From assembly GCA_037157565.1 (NCBI GenBank), contig JAZHRO010000012.1, forward strand, positions 54,179,501-54,243,500: a DNA stretch of 64,000 bases, read 5' to 3'. Below, piece after piece: positions 20,992 through 32,543 of the stretch; positions within the stretch are counted from its first letter, which is position 1, and every line of letters starts with the position of its first letter. Source of the stretch: Thalassia testudinum (lineage: Eukaryota; Streptophyta; Magnoliopsida; Alismatales; Hydrocharitaceae). The translations under genes and the position numbers were made by a program. Below the pieces are notes generated by a model. That model searched no databases. It had not been told where the DNA came from and saw only the letters and a program-made list of their open reading frames with translations.

Positions 20992-22084
20992 TTAATCCCT
21001 TACCTAACCCACCTCATTTTTGGCCCCATCCTTTCTCCTTTAGGTAGGGAGATCCACTCTTGCCTCACTTCCCTTAACTGTGGCATCCTCCACCCACCCC
21101 TACCACCTGAGGCCTCGTTTCTGCTCATCCACCCTTGAACCTTACAAAGTAGCTTATGATCTGCCGCCTTGGCCTCTTAAACAACTCTTTATTGGATCTT
21201 CTCCTCTAATGATTGGTAGGCCATCTTCATAAGCATCTTAGATCTTATGCTTACGATGCATCCCATAAGGTAGAGCTTCCTATGGAGAACTATTCTCTCC
21301 TGGTTTAGGTTTCTCTAACTAAGCCCATCTCTAATCTCCCATCCTGATCAACTATTCCACTACTTTGGTTATCCTAGATTTAAAATCTTGATCTGACAAT
21401 GACAAAGGGGATTGCTAATGGTGAATGATTTATAACCTTGGCTAGCATAGTTGCTCCTTTAGATGGATACTTAAGAGGAGTCCAATTTGAATTGGGTGGT
21501 TGCATGATCTTCTCCACATTCATGCCACTATTTGAGCCAATGTTTCCAAGTCTTAGTTGTGCTTTTCTATTCGAATGAAGTTTGGATGGGAGATGTTAGA
21601 TGTTGGTCACCCATGGAAAGGATGCATAATCACTATTGCAACTAGATTTGGGCTCAATTCTGACGAGAATAGCTTGGAGGACTCTTGTATTTCCCAAAAA
21701 GTAGTCAGAGCCTCAATCAAGCTTGAAGGTTCAAGAGTGAATTGATAGACATGCTAAATTTTGCTAAGATTTTAGGGCCATGCTAGAAATCAAGCATAAC
21801 ACAATTAGGTTCTAGATCAACTTGAAGTTGTTGGTTTTCACATCTCATATAAATCGTTGATTTTGTCTTTGGTGTTGTGAATTGTCGTCTAAACACTTCC
21901 AAACGCTATGAGCAAGTTAGATCGAAAATCACTTACATGTTTGTATGTTTCTTAGTTTTGCTTGTTGGAATGTTTGATGACTTATGCTTGAGTTCCCTCC
22001 CATTTTGGGCCAATCGAGTTCTCCTATTTAAGCTCATGTTATTTGCCTTCCTCTTTCATCCTACTAAGAGTTGAATCCTGACAT
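20992..22084. other. Low-copy region, nothing recognised
   Basis: There is no long open frame, no similarity to other parts of the window, and no obvious repeat. Short frames such as 21877-22074 have no supporting motif. Confidence 0.4.
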
Positions 22085-23110
22085 AATGATCCCAACTAAT
22101 AGGGATTATCTTTTGGGGGGGACAACAAGGACCTTCATTATTGTGACTTGTAATTCATATCTGCAATCACAACACACCACAATGATAGTTGTTCACACCA
22201 ATGTTTAAAAAATTAGACCATACAAGTTTGCTAGACAAGATGAACCAAGAACCTACCTTATGTCGATTGGTTCAAATGGCTCATCAATATAGAAAGAATG
22301 ACAACATAGACTAGATAGATTAGTACTCAGACCAATTGAATGGATTTGACTTTATCAAACTAAACCCCTTGGTCAAACCGTTTTGAGAGTCCTTGCTCAA
22401 GCCATATGTCTATTATAAGGGAAGACAGATGCTCATTTCTCATCTCTATCATGTTATCAAATCTTTTTTTTTTATGAAACTCAAATGTTAAGAGTTTTTT
22501 TTTTTTTTAGAATTGCTTTAAATTTTTTACATTGTTAATTATTTTTATAAGTTAGTTATATGGTTTATTATATGTTAGATTTTAATAAATACATAATTTA
22601 TGGTGGCTACATATGCATGGTGCCTTACAAGGTTTATTTTTATTTAGTTCAAAAATTTGGTCTAACCCATCCACCTACTTAACAATAAGTAGTCCAATTT
22701 TTTCATAATCTCTACGAATGATGATGCCAAGGTAGGGAGTCCTTATACCAATTTGACCAATATCATGAGCCATCGATTGGACCATGTTGAACCAGAACTA
22801 GAGCATTTTTTATTCAATGTCCGACCCAATTTATTAAACCTTGATACACACCACTTCATAGTTCAAAGATCAATTCATTTATAATCATGAATTTGAAGAA
22901 ATCAACTTGATTTGTGGATGGTTAAAATTTGATACTAGAATTAATGCTGAGCCTCAATGACATTTAAGCCGTAGCTTAATTTAGAGACACCGCAAATTTG
23001 ACAATCGGAATTTGTATAGTTTCAGCAACAACTTCTTATTAAAATATTCTGCTATATATAACAAGATCGAGACTCCAAAAAATCCTCAAAGCCTTGCCTT
23101 GCCTGATTCC
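22085..23110. repeat. Duplicated 3' flank of the lipid-transfer gene (copy 1)
   Basis: It aligns colinearly with 62444-63464, with many substitutions and small indels (I judge roughly 80 percent by eye). Anchors include GGGATTATCTTTT/AGAGATTATCTTTT and AATCACAACACACCACAATG. It ends at the terminal exon of the gene. It is likely 3' UTR plus intergenic DNA. Confidence 0.75.
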
Positions 23111-24298
23111 TCATGCCTTGCAGTACGGGGGCACGATGTAAGCTGTAACAAAAACCAGCAACCATTCACGTAATTAGAGTCATAAGAAAAATTTTTTTTC
23201 ATTTCTAACAAATACTAATACGATTGGTCTTAAAAGGAAGAAAGGAAAAAAGGAAAAAAAAAAAAGAAGGCTCTCAAGGAATGATGTATGGCAGGTAATT
23301 TTTTGTATAATATTCACCTACGGTGCCTTCATACTGATAATAATTAAATTTGGATTCAGCCGACGTAATATTATTATTCGTTCCAAAATATTTCTATAGA
23401 TAATGTTACACGAAATAATGAAGGACTGCTAATGGATAAATGGTTACAAATAAGATCAATCTAAGATCTCAATCAAAGCTAAGTCATTGTAACAAAATTC
23501 TCAAAATACATTAGCAGAGGGACATAAACGTAAACGCTGACAAACAAATCGGGATATCCATCACAGCTCACAACAATGAGAACTTAATTAAATTTATAAA
23601 ATAATTAATTTCTTTCTTTTTAAGATATATCCCCATGTTAAAGTAAACTCAAAATATGCAGCTTTACTCCCGGGTAAAGTTATTCTATCTATGAGATGGA
23701 ACAGACTTATGCCTATAATTTTGTACTTCTTTGATATGCAATTAATTAACATTAATTGCACATTTTTCAACACGATAAATTCAATCAACCATATCATAAT
23801 GATATCTTCTTTCTTAAGAAAAATGCGATCCGGTTCAGAATTTGACACAGTCCCAAACCAACCTACAAATAAAAACAAAAAGAAAAACGGTTAACTCAAC
23901 TCAGGATAACTTATTCCCCTCCATCCAAGGAGATGGAGGCACGTATGAAGGAAATATACATATGCGTAGGGTTAAGGGCACGTACTGCCGCAGTGGGTGC
24001 CGGGTTTGATAGGGTTCTGGCACATGCTGGCGACGTAGCACACCTTGTGCTCGACGGAGGGCAGCGGAAGGAGGCCCATGAACAGGCAGACACAGGTCAT
24101 GTCCGTATTCTTCACCACTTCGCAGCAGGCAGGCGACGGCGGCACGTCCGGCCCGACAGACAAGAACTTACCGCATAGAACGGTGAGCCCCATCACGTCG
24201 AACTTGCAGTGTAGTCGGCCTTCCACTTTCGCAATGCCGCCGAGGAGCAGCAAGGCCGCCAGGAGGGAAAGAGCCAAGTTGCAACCTTTGGAAGCCAT
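23111..24298 (-). CDS. Secreted non-specific lipid-transfer-like protein, FIL1/A9 (stamen-type) subfamily, two exons
   Basis: Exon 1 is 24298-23986 and exon 2 is 23142-23111; intron 23985-23143 (841 bp) starts GTACGT and ends TTACAG. The product has 114 residues. Residues 1-27 form a signal peptide (hydrophobic 8-23). The eight-cysteine pattern is complete: Cys31, 42, 58, 59, 69, 71, 93 and 103, with CC and CxC as expected, plus extra Cys87 and Cys112. Exon 2 supplies TYIVPPYCKA. KPGTHCGTYIVPP closely resembles the C-terminus of FIL1/A9-type proteins as I recall them, which supports the intron. Without splicing the frame ends at 23972 (108 aa). Such proteins are secreted and bind or carry lipids, often in the anther tapetum; tissue here is inferred from subfamily only. 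Confidence 0.85.
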
Positions 24299-24391
24299 GG
24301 AATCAGCTCTGTTTATATCAGCTAAAGCTAAACCAATGGATTACTTGATGTTGTGTATAAGCCTGAGGATATGGATGGAGGGGAGGGGGGG

Positions 24392-24401
24392 CCTTAAATA
24401 G
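24392..24401 (-). promoter_or_regulatory. TATA box of the lipid-transfer gene
   Basis: The minus strand reads CTATTTAAGG, 94-103 bp before the ATG, giving a 5' UTR of roughly 60-70 bases. A CCATTGG element lies in the presumed leader. Confidence 0.6.
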
Positions 24402-25353
24402 AGGAGAGTGTGGGGGTGGGGGGTGTGGCGGTGAGAGGGGGGCGCGCTGTGAGGTTTCACGTCGATGACGTGGGGAAGGGGAACTCGGTGTGTCGTAACG
24501 TCTTCGAGTAAGGCAGGATTTTGCGCTCAAAGTGGGAAGGTCGCCTGGCAATTAGCGTGTAATTAGTCGCGCCATTAAGGGCTGGTGGCAGTAAATTAAT
24601 GGCTTGACATTTTGTGCCCCTCCTTTTTTTTTTTAAAAAAAAATGAAATGGCACCGGTAACGGTTAAACTCAAATATATGAGATTGAACGTTAATCCAGT
24701 TACTTTCTGATAATAACATTTGCACCCGTGGGAAGTGTGTTTAACTTGTGATGTGGCGACTGTAGGTTATCTTTCTGCGGAATGATCACAATCACCGCGG
24801 GGTACTCCATTTGGTACGTGCGGTTTATGGAGAAATCTTACCTTTGATTCGAAGCAATATTCGCGTGGTTGGGTTATCCAGGTTGTGATGCAGCAAAATT
24901 TGGGATGTATGTTAACACGAAAGTATATCCAAAAGTTTATGTGCATCTTTTTAAGTAAATTTGAATCGATGATATTTAGGTATGGACGCGGGTATGAAAA
25001 TATATATTATAATATATTTTGTAACATACGACTAAAAATCACTAGAAATTAGTTCAAGAATCTAAAAGTGAAAATTAACTGGTTGAAAATTAAGAATGTT
25101 AAAATACATCGGTTGAAAATGATTTTCAATGGGTTGAAAATCAAAATATATCAAATGAAAATGAAAATATACTAGTGTGTTTTGTATTTTCACTTGGAAT
25201 ATTATTTTTACACTTATGGAAAATAATTTTCACTTGGAAAGTGATTTTTCATCGGAGAAAAGTGGTTTCCACCAGTGAAAATTAAAATACGTCAGTTGAA
25301 ACCATCATTCTCATTCGTATATTGTAAAACGCATTGCACAGTACATTTCTTTA
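24402..25353. other. Promoter-distal AT-rich DNA with GAAAAT/TTTTCAC repeats
   Basis: No gene is visible. From about 25020 to 25330 the motif (T)GAAAAT and its complement recur many times, first mainly in one orientation and then in the other, so the stretch is a loose inverted repeat, possibly a degenerate MITE. Confidence 0.4.
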
Positions 25354-25358
25354 CTTTT

Positions 25359-28300
25359 TGAATTGACCATTTCCTGGGGTTGTTTGGTATTTCCGGAATC
25401 CGTAGGGGTTTTCCTGCAATTTTAAACCCCCTTAGGCTTTATCTTGAGACTTGGGAGGAAGAGAGGATAATTACAAGGGTATCCCCTTAATTTTTCCTCA
25501 CCCCACCATCCCTCTTCCACGACACCCTTACCCTCCTTCATGCTGCTGGCCATCCTTCGCCCACACCTCCTCACTCCATAAAAGCCCCTCCCCTTCCTCT
25601 CATTTGCTCACCACTCAGTCGTCGAGCGAGAGGAGAGGGAGAGCGGAGGACCGAGGGATCGGAGGCCGAGATCGGAGGATTCGTGAAGGGAGCGAGGTGC
25701 TATTGTTGCCGTAGCTTCTGTGACGAGAAAAGATTCAAAACAGTTCTGCGGAATCATTTTTTCCCAGAATCAGACGTCTGAAGTAACCTCCAGACATCGG
25801 GCCAATCGTCTGAAGGTAGTATCAGACATCTGGTAAAGCATTTTCTTTCCATTATTTTCCTGCCAAAGTCCTGACCGAGTACGCGCATGTGTCAAAGGTC
25901 GGGAGGCACGTCGATGCGAGGATCGAGAAGGTTTCAGATGTTCGAGATCATCTCCAGACATCTGAAGGCACCCTCAAACACCTGCACTAAGTCCTAGACG
26001 TCCGAGGAAGGCACCCCGAGCAAGATATGCCTGTGAGTTCATTTAAGACACCTGGGACCTTTCTCAGACGTCTGATTTCAGTCAGGATTGGTGTTTTTGG
26101 GCCCGTTCAGGGCCCAAACAGTGTCGATTTTCCGCAAACAAAACGTCTTTGGATTTCGTGCGAGTTTCTCTATGTAATGGTATCTTGTTTGTGTTATCTT
26201 GAACACTTTTGACCTGTCAACCCCTGTCATAGGTCTCTAGTCCATTAAGTATACGGGACCTACGAAGATTTCGGGAGCTATTGTACGAGCCCCCATTCTA
26301 CCCAGTTACCCTGGTAGAGTGGTTCTTACCCTAACATTGAAATTAATAAAGTGCATGCATAAAATTAGTTGAACCTAGGATGTGAGATGAACCCTAGGAA
26401 GAAGTAAACACATGCTTTAGAATACATCATTCGATTGAACCTTAGGTTGTGATATGAACACTAGGGTTAGAGGGAATGCCTGTGCAGAGAAATGAATGAT
26501 TGAATAAATTATGAGCTGCCTGTACTACTTGAAATGAAGCACGTTATGAATAGAAAAACAAACTTGTACTACGATAAATATGGAAATTGAGCTGCCTGTT
26601 CTGTATGTAACAAATCAGATAAGAAAAGTTTATGTACGAACCCTACGGGGAATATTGAACGAGACAAGAATATGGTAGTACGGAGAACCGAATGGTTCTA
26701 GAACACGTCGCCACGGGTGGCTGTTCGGACTTGGTTTAGGGATGTGAGTTGGCCTTCGTGTACGTATTACCGAAAAGAGCAACTATCCCTTTTAGAGTAG
26801 AGGGGAGCTTGCCGCCCCTTGGGTGGAGACTTGACGTGGGTTTGGCCACTCTACGTCGACTCTTATTGGCTCTCGCATACGTGGTACCGAGAGGAGCTAG
26901 ATGCCCCAGGGGGCCCGGGGTTAGGACTGGCCACCCTACACCAACTCTTGTTAGGCTCACTAGGCAAACCGGGATAGTCAGACAAGGGTACGTAGATTGT
27001 GAGGGGCGAGACCCCTGTTCTGAGAGGGCCAGGCCCTGTGCTGTTCCATGCTGTACGTTTGGGTGTACCCGCTAGCGGAAATGACTGACCATGTGCGAGT
27101 GCGGGTTAGTGTAAAGACCCATTCTGTTTTGAGCCTTTTAAGACGTCTGGACTGTCAGTCAGACGTCTGGACCCCTTCCCAGACGTCTGGAAATTGAAAA
27201 ATCTGTACACAGGGTCGGTTCTGCACACTGGCTGCACGCAGACAGCTTTCCTTCTCTCTCTTCTTCTTTTCTCCTCCCTTACCGAACCCTAACCCCACCG
27301 CCTATATAAGTGCCCCCTTCCACCCCTCACCACTCCATCACCACCACCTTACTTCCTCTCTACTGCCGTGAGAGACATGAGCGAGAGAGAGGGAGCAAGA
27401 GTGAGGAGCGAGGAGGAGGAGCGGCATGAAGCAAGGGAGGAGGTTGAGCTCTCAAGCTCAGAGAGGCTTGCCGGAGTGCGCACGGCCGCCACGACACATG
27501 CGGGAGGAGGAGTGCATCGGGGGAAATTGTCCCTGACTTCCTGCAGCGGCCAGAGCTGCAGCCAAGAGGGAGGAGCCACGGCGGAGTGTAACGAGAAGAG
27601 AGGGAGCTCGCTCTGATACTGGGATTTTTCCAGTATTAGACATCCGGAGTGCCTTCCAGACGACGGGCTAGACGTTTGGTGACGACACCGGATGTCTGAA
27701 AGCAAGGTTTTGCGCAGGTACGTCATTCTTGCGATTACGGCCATGCAGGCCGCACCGCAGAGCTGATTTGTTTGGCGAAAAGGGGATTTGTTGCTCTGTC
27801 GTGCGCAGGAGCAGCTTTGGGAAGGCGTGCGGCATGCCCTCCCACGCGTTTCGGACATCTGGATAGATTACCAGACGACCGGAGGCACTCCCAGACAACT
27901 GGAGGTTAGGTCGGATGTTTGGAGCTGAGTCCAGACGATCAAGTAGGAGTCCTGGACATCTGAGGTCGACGTAGGGACTTGAGGTGAGACTTTGGTGACT
28001 TTTAAGATGTCTGGACCTTGTTCCAGATGTCTGATTTGGCTCTGTAGTTCTATTTTTAACCCGTTTAAGGTCCGTTTGGAGTCCGTTTTACGCAAATGAG
28101 ATATTTGTGTTTTCCTTGTGAGTTCCTCTACATGTTAGAAACCTTTTTATACTGTTTTGAACATTCCATTATGTTATGTTCCTTGGTATAGGACTTTGAT
28201 CTGTTGCGTGTTCGGGGCTTGTAGAGGCACGTGAGTTTGTCGTTCAAGCCCCCAGTACTCTCGGATTGTCTGATAGAGTGGTTTCCTCCTGTTTTACTTA

Positions 28301-30516
28301 TAAAATATGAATACATTTATGAAATTTAGACAACTAGAATCCTAGGATGTGGCATGAATTCTAGGACGAGAAATAGCTGCACTGTTTGTATGCGTGTTTG
28401 AGATTGCAGTCATAAATGAATGAGCTGAACTGTAAACAACTGCCTGTTAATGAATACGAGCTGTCTGTTATAATATGAAATGCCTGAAATAACTAAACAG
28501 TTACCTGTGATATTACTTGTTGCATATGTTGATTGTGGAAATACTAGCTGCATGTATATAATATGGGAATGGAGTTGTGAATGATAAAACTTGGTATGGA
28601 ATAATATGGTGAATATGAGCATGAACCCTACAGGGAGTTAGGAGTATAGCTCCTGTGGATAAATAGAAAGATCTGGAAATATGAGTGGGAAGTGTGCTGG
28701 CCCTTGAGTACGTGGTATCAAGGAGAGCGACTGTCCCCTGTTTAATGTAGAGAGGAGCTAGCCGCCCTTGGGTTGGGACCCGAGGTTAACACTGACTTCT
28801 GTTGGCCCTCGCGTACGCTGTACCGAGGAGAGCTAGTAATGTAGGGAGGGAGCTAGCCACCCCACGGGACCCGGGGTTCAGCTAGCTACCCTACACCGAC
28901 TTGTTAGGCCCGCTGGGTAAATTGGGATAGTCAGATGAGGGTGCGCGGACTGTGGAGAGGCGAGACCCCTGTTTAATTCTGAGGGGCGAGGCCCCTGTTA
29001 CTGAGAGGGCTAGGCCCTATATTGTTCAGTGTTGTACTTTGGGCGTACCCGCTAGCGGAAATGACTGACCGCGTGCAATGCGGGATAGCTACCCGTGCTC
29101 TTATCGCACGTGCCATAGTCACCGCTACGTCTGTCAATGACTTCGGGGTGGTTGACTGGGTGTAGGATTACCACGGGGGACTCTCTCGGCCAGGAAAGCA
29201 TCACGTGTGCCTTCTACTCTTGGAAAAGACTACAATCAAGATCGTTCCCACGAGGAACATTCGAGATCAAGAAAGAAATCTGAAAGTAAACCAATGGGTG
29301 AAAAGGAATTACTTGTAAATTAAAATAATTGGAAAAGATAAATGTACCTGTTAGGTTTTATTGCTTTAGATAGTTTGTTTACCACTCTACTCAGCGTTCG
29401 TTAACTTCGTTTTACTCATAACCCTTTTTAGGTCCAGGAGTTGAGCAGCCCGAGTCACCGGCTGCAGAGGGTGCTGGGCCCAGTCGAGCCCAACAGTAAT
29501 AGTCTTACTGTTGTTGTACTTCCTTTTTGTTAGTGAATTTCAGACCTTGTTTACTGTTTCTGTTACTGTACTTTGATTCTACTTTCCAGTTGTTGTGGTG
29601 GTATGTACTAATTAGCAGCTTTTACTTTCCTTACTGCTTGTACGCTTTTACTGTTAGTTACCTTGCATAGTGAATGTGGTTTATTTTCCTGCTTTGTGGT
29701 TGTTTCTTGTTGGACGACTGGGTCTTAGGATTAGTCAAGTCGGGTCGGTCTCGGGTCCTGTAGGGATTCGAGGACCTGATCGTAACAGTTAGCTACCCGT
29801 GCGCTTATCACGTGTGTCGTAGTCACCGCTACGTTGCGACTGTGACCTTAGGGTAGTAGACCGGGTGTAGAACTACCACGGGGGGCTCTCCCGGTTAGGA
29901 GAGTGCCACGCGTACATCCTACGTCGTGGGAAAACTACAAGCAAGATCGTTCTTTTAGGGAATAAGAAGATTGAGCAATGTCATGGAACTCGATTAAAGT
30001 ATTTAGATCGGCAACACGTAATAACATAATTGGAATCGGAAAATAATATTTTAAGCTGCTTGTTTAAATTACATTACATGTTTTAGCTACCACTCTACTC
30101 AGCGTTAGCTGACTCCACATGTTATAACTTTGTACAGGTCAGGGATTTGAGCAGTCAGAGCCACTGACTGCTGAGAGCGCTGGGCCTAGTCGAGTTCAGC
30201 TGTAGTTTCATTCTGATAATGGTTGTAATGAGTTCCTGTAGTTCATGTTTTTTTTCTTCTTCCAGCTATATGTGAACTACTTTTTGTTGTGATGGCTGTA
30301 TTCTGTACTAGTTCTGTTACAATGGCCTATAATATTATGGTAATTGTCGTTCTCTTGCTTTACTGTCACTTTTATATTTTACTACTTAGTTACATTACTT
30401 GTGTGGTTGTGGAATGAATGTGTATTTGATTATTTCTCATTGGACGACTAAATTTTGAGATTCATCGAGGTGACCTGTTCTCAAGTTCTATAAAGAGTCG
30501 AGAATGTGCCGTGACA
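25359..30516 (+). repeat. Solo LTR B2 (about 2475 bp net), interrupted by A2, target duplication CTTTT
   Basis: It begins TGAATTGACC and ends CCGTGACA. Exact CTTTT duplications flank it (25354-25358 and 30517-30521). Removing A2 and one copy of its GTTAG leaves 2475 bp, close to B1 (2460 bp). TATA is at 25577-25584, with GACGTC sites at 25770-26075 downstream. Sequence near 27059 (GTACCCGCTAGCGGAAATG) resumes correctly at 29788. Confidence 0.88.
27110..29787 (+). repeat. Solo LTR A2 (2678 bp) inside B2, target duplication GTTAG
   Basis: It begins TGTAAAGACCC and ends GATCGTAACA. GTTAG lies on both sides (27105-27109 and 29788-29792). It is colinear with A1. Upstream GACGTC cores are at 27142, 27162 and 27182 (spacing 20 and 20), TATA at 27303-27310, and a downstream array at 27640-28040. 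Confidence 0.92.
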
Positions 30517-30521
30517 CTTTT

Positions 30522-31370
30522 TGACTTTAGATATGCATATTTGATGATATTTGAATTTTAAATTAAATTATATCGACAATATTTGATATTTATTTTTATT
30601 CAAATATCATCTATTATATTAAAATATTTTTATATTAAATTAAATATATCATTGATAATTTTTTAATAACACCAATGCAATAAAGTAAATATTATTAATG
30701 ATATTCGTTTTATGAAAGATTGTTTGAATTATTAATGTTTTAAACAACGATTCAAATATATATAAATGCTATTGATATGACGTATTCACAAACTCAAAAT
30801 GACCTGGGAATCGATATTTTAATGTTTTTTCATGGACCTTACTTTTAATACCAAAATCATCCTCTGGACGGTTAATGTTGTTCAGAGCAAAGTTCTCTAT
30901 AGTCTATTGTATTTGGAAAGGGATAAAAAGCGGAAATGTCCCGTCATAAACAAAATTTCCTCGCGTGTAATATCGCTAGGTGCCTACTTTTATAACGCAT
31001 CGGTCGTTTTTAGTTTACAACTCTAATGGACCAGTAGCTCTTAGCACGCAATTGACATGAAATAGTGAGTTTTAGTATGTAAATAACACACTTCGGTGAT
31101 TTTTTTAATATATGATCGAAAAATACACCAATAATATTTAATATACAGTTGAAATACATCGAAGATTTTTAATGTATAACCAACGACAAGTACTATAAAA
31201 ATAATTATTATATAGAAAAGCATTAATAATATTTAATCTTAGAAGGTGACGCTTAAAGAAGTTGTTGAACTACACATTTTTAAAATTGTCATTTTTTTAA
31301 ATTTGAGAGGTTCACCTTCTTCCAATGGGTTGTTATCAATGAGATAAGTGTTATTGATATAGGAAGGAGG
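30522..31370. other. AT-rich intergenic DNA with an 11-bp inverted repeat
   Basis: No frame or repeat family is recognised. GATATTTGAAT (30546-30556) and ATTCAAATATC (30598-30608) form a perfect inverted repeat with a 41-base AT-rich spacer. Confidence 0.4.
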
Positions 31371-32543
31371 TTTAATTGTGTAATAAAATTTATAAATAAT
31401 TGCAACAAAAAAATGTAGGTATTTAGAGAGGAAACTATTGCGGAAAAAATCTTTACCTAGATCTTTTAATTTAGGATTTTGCCCCTACTCAAATAGGAAT
31501 TACTAACAAGTATTCTTACAATTCCTCTCTTTTTGGACAAACCCCAAGAAGAGTTTTACCCTTCTACTAAGAGGAAACGGGAAACTCACGGTTCGGGTAC
31601 TTCAAAAAACTATCAAAAATAGTAAAATATATTTCTATAAGCCTTGAATGAAATATGAAATAAAAGGATTAGAATACTCTCTTATCAAACTTATGAGTAG
31701 TAGGAAGAAGGTTTGCTCTTAAGAACTTAACACGAAGCAATAGCACAAGTGGAACACAAGAGAACACAAATGAGATTAAGAGCTTTTCAAATGAGTAGAA
31801 TATATTTTTCGTTGTTGTGTGTGCTTAAGGTTACCTATGGGATATATATAGGTGTATAGGGTCAGATTTAGGTCTAGGTAGTCGTTGGAATTTGAATTGA
31901 AATAGAATAAATTGAGGTAGAACGGCTATAATGCATTTACTCAAAGTCTGACTGGATAAGACGTTCGAAAAACCATGACAGGCGTCTGAAAAGATTATTT
32001 CAGACGTCTGAGAATAAACCAGGACGTTTGAAAAGGCTCCAGAGGAAAAGTAGTCGTTACTGGATTTTACAAAATCAAATACATTGACGTCTGAACAAAA
32101 AGATAGACATCCGAACAAATGGTTTTAGACGTTTGAAAATAAAATTGGATGTCTGAAGAAGCCTCAGGGTCAAAGTGATTGTTATTGGAATGAAGTTAGA
32201 TCCAAGTAGGGATCTAAAGACATATGATCAGACGTCTGACTGGACGTCTGGTAAAAGATGCAGATGTCTTAAAAAGAAGAATTAGATATTTGAATAAATG
32301 CAAAGACGTCTAATGGCCTACAATGTTCTAAAATCAAAGACTAATGAACATAATCAATTGTGACCAATTTTAACGATTGATAGAAAGTGAATGTTGGTCA
32401 TTTTTTAGACGTCTTAAGAAAACGATAGACGTCTGAAAGACAACTAAAATTATGACCATTGTTCTACTGAAATTAGAGAGACATCACAAGCTCGAAGAGG
32501 CATATGAAAGATACTATTAGACGTCTGAAGTAGAGAACATACG
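31371..32543 (-). repeat. Unclassified minus-strand LTR (H) with GACGTC array
   Basis: The layout resembles the copia C LTRs: a CAAATAGGAAT block, a minus-strand TATA box (CTATATATATC, 31841-31851) and, upstream of it, a GACGTC array to 32530. Cores at 32086, 32106, 32128 and 32148 are spaced 20, 22, 20. The left edge is approximate; the right edge is where F starts. Confidence 0.5.

Noticed and set aside
21877..22074. 65-codon hydrophobic frame
   Set aside because: Isolated, no start context or homology support, next to decayed repeat DNA.
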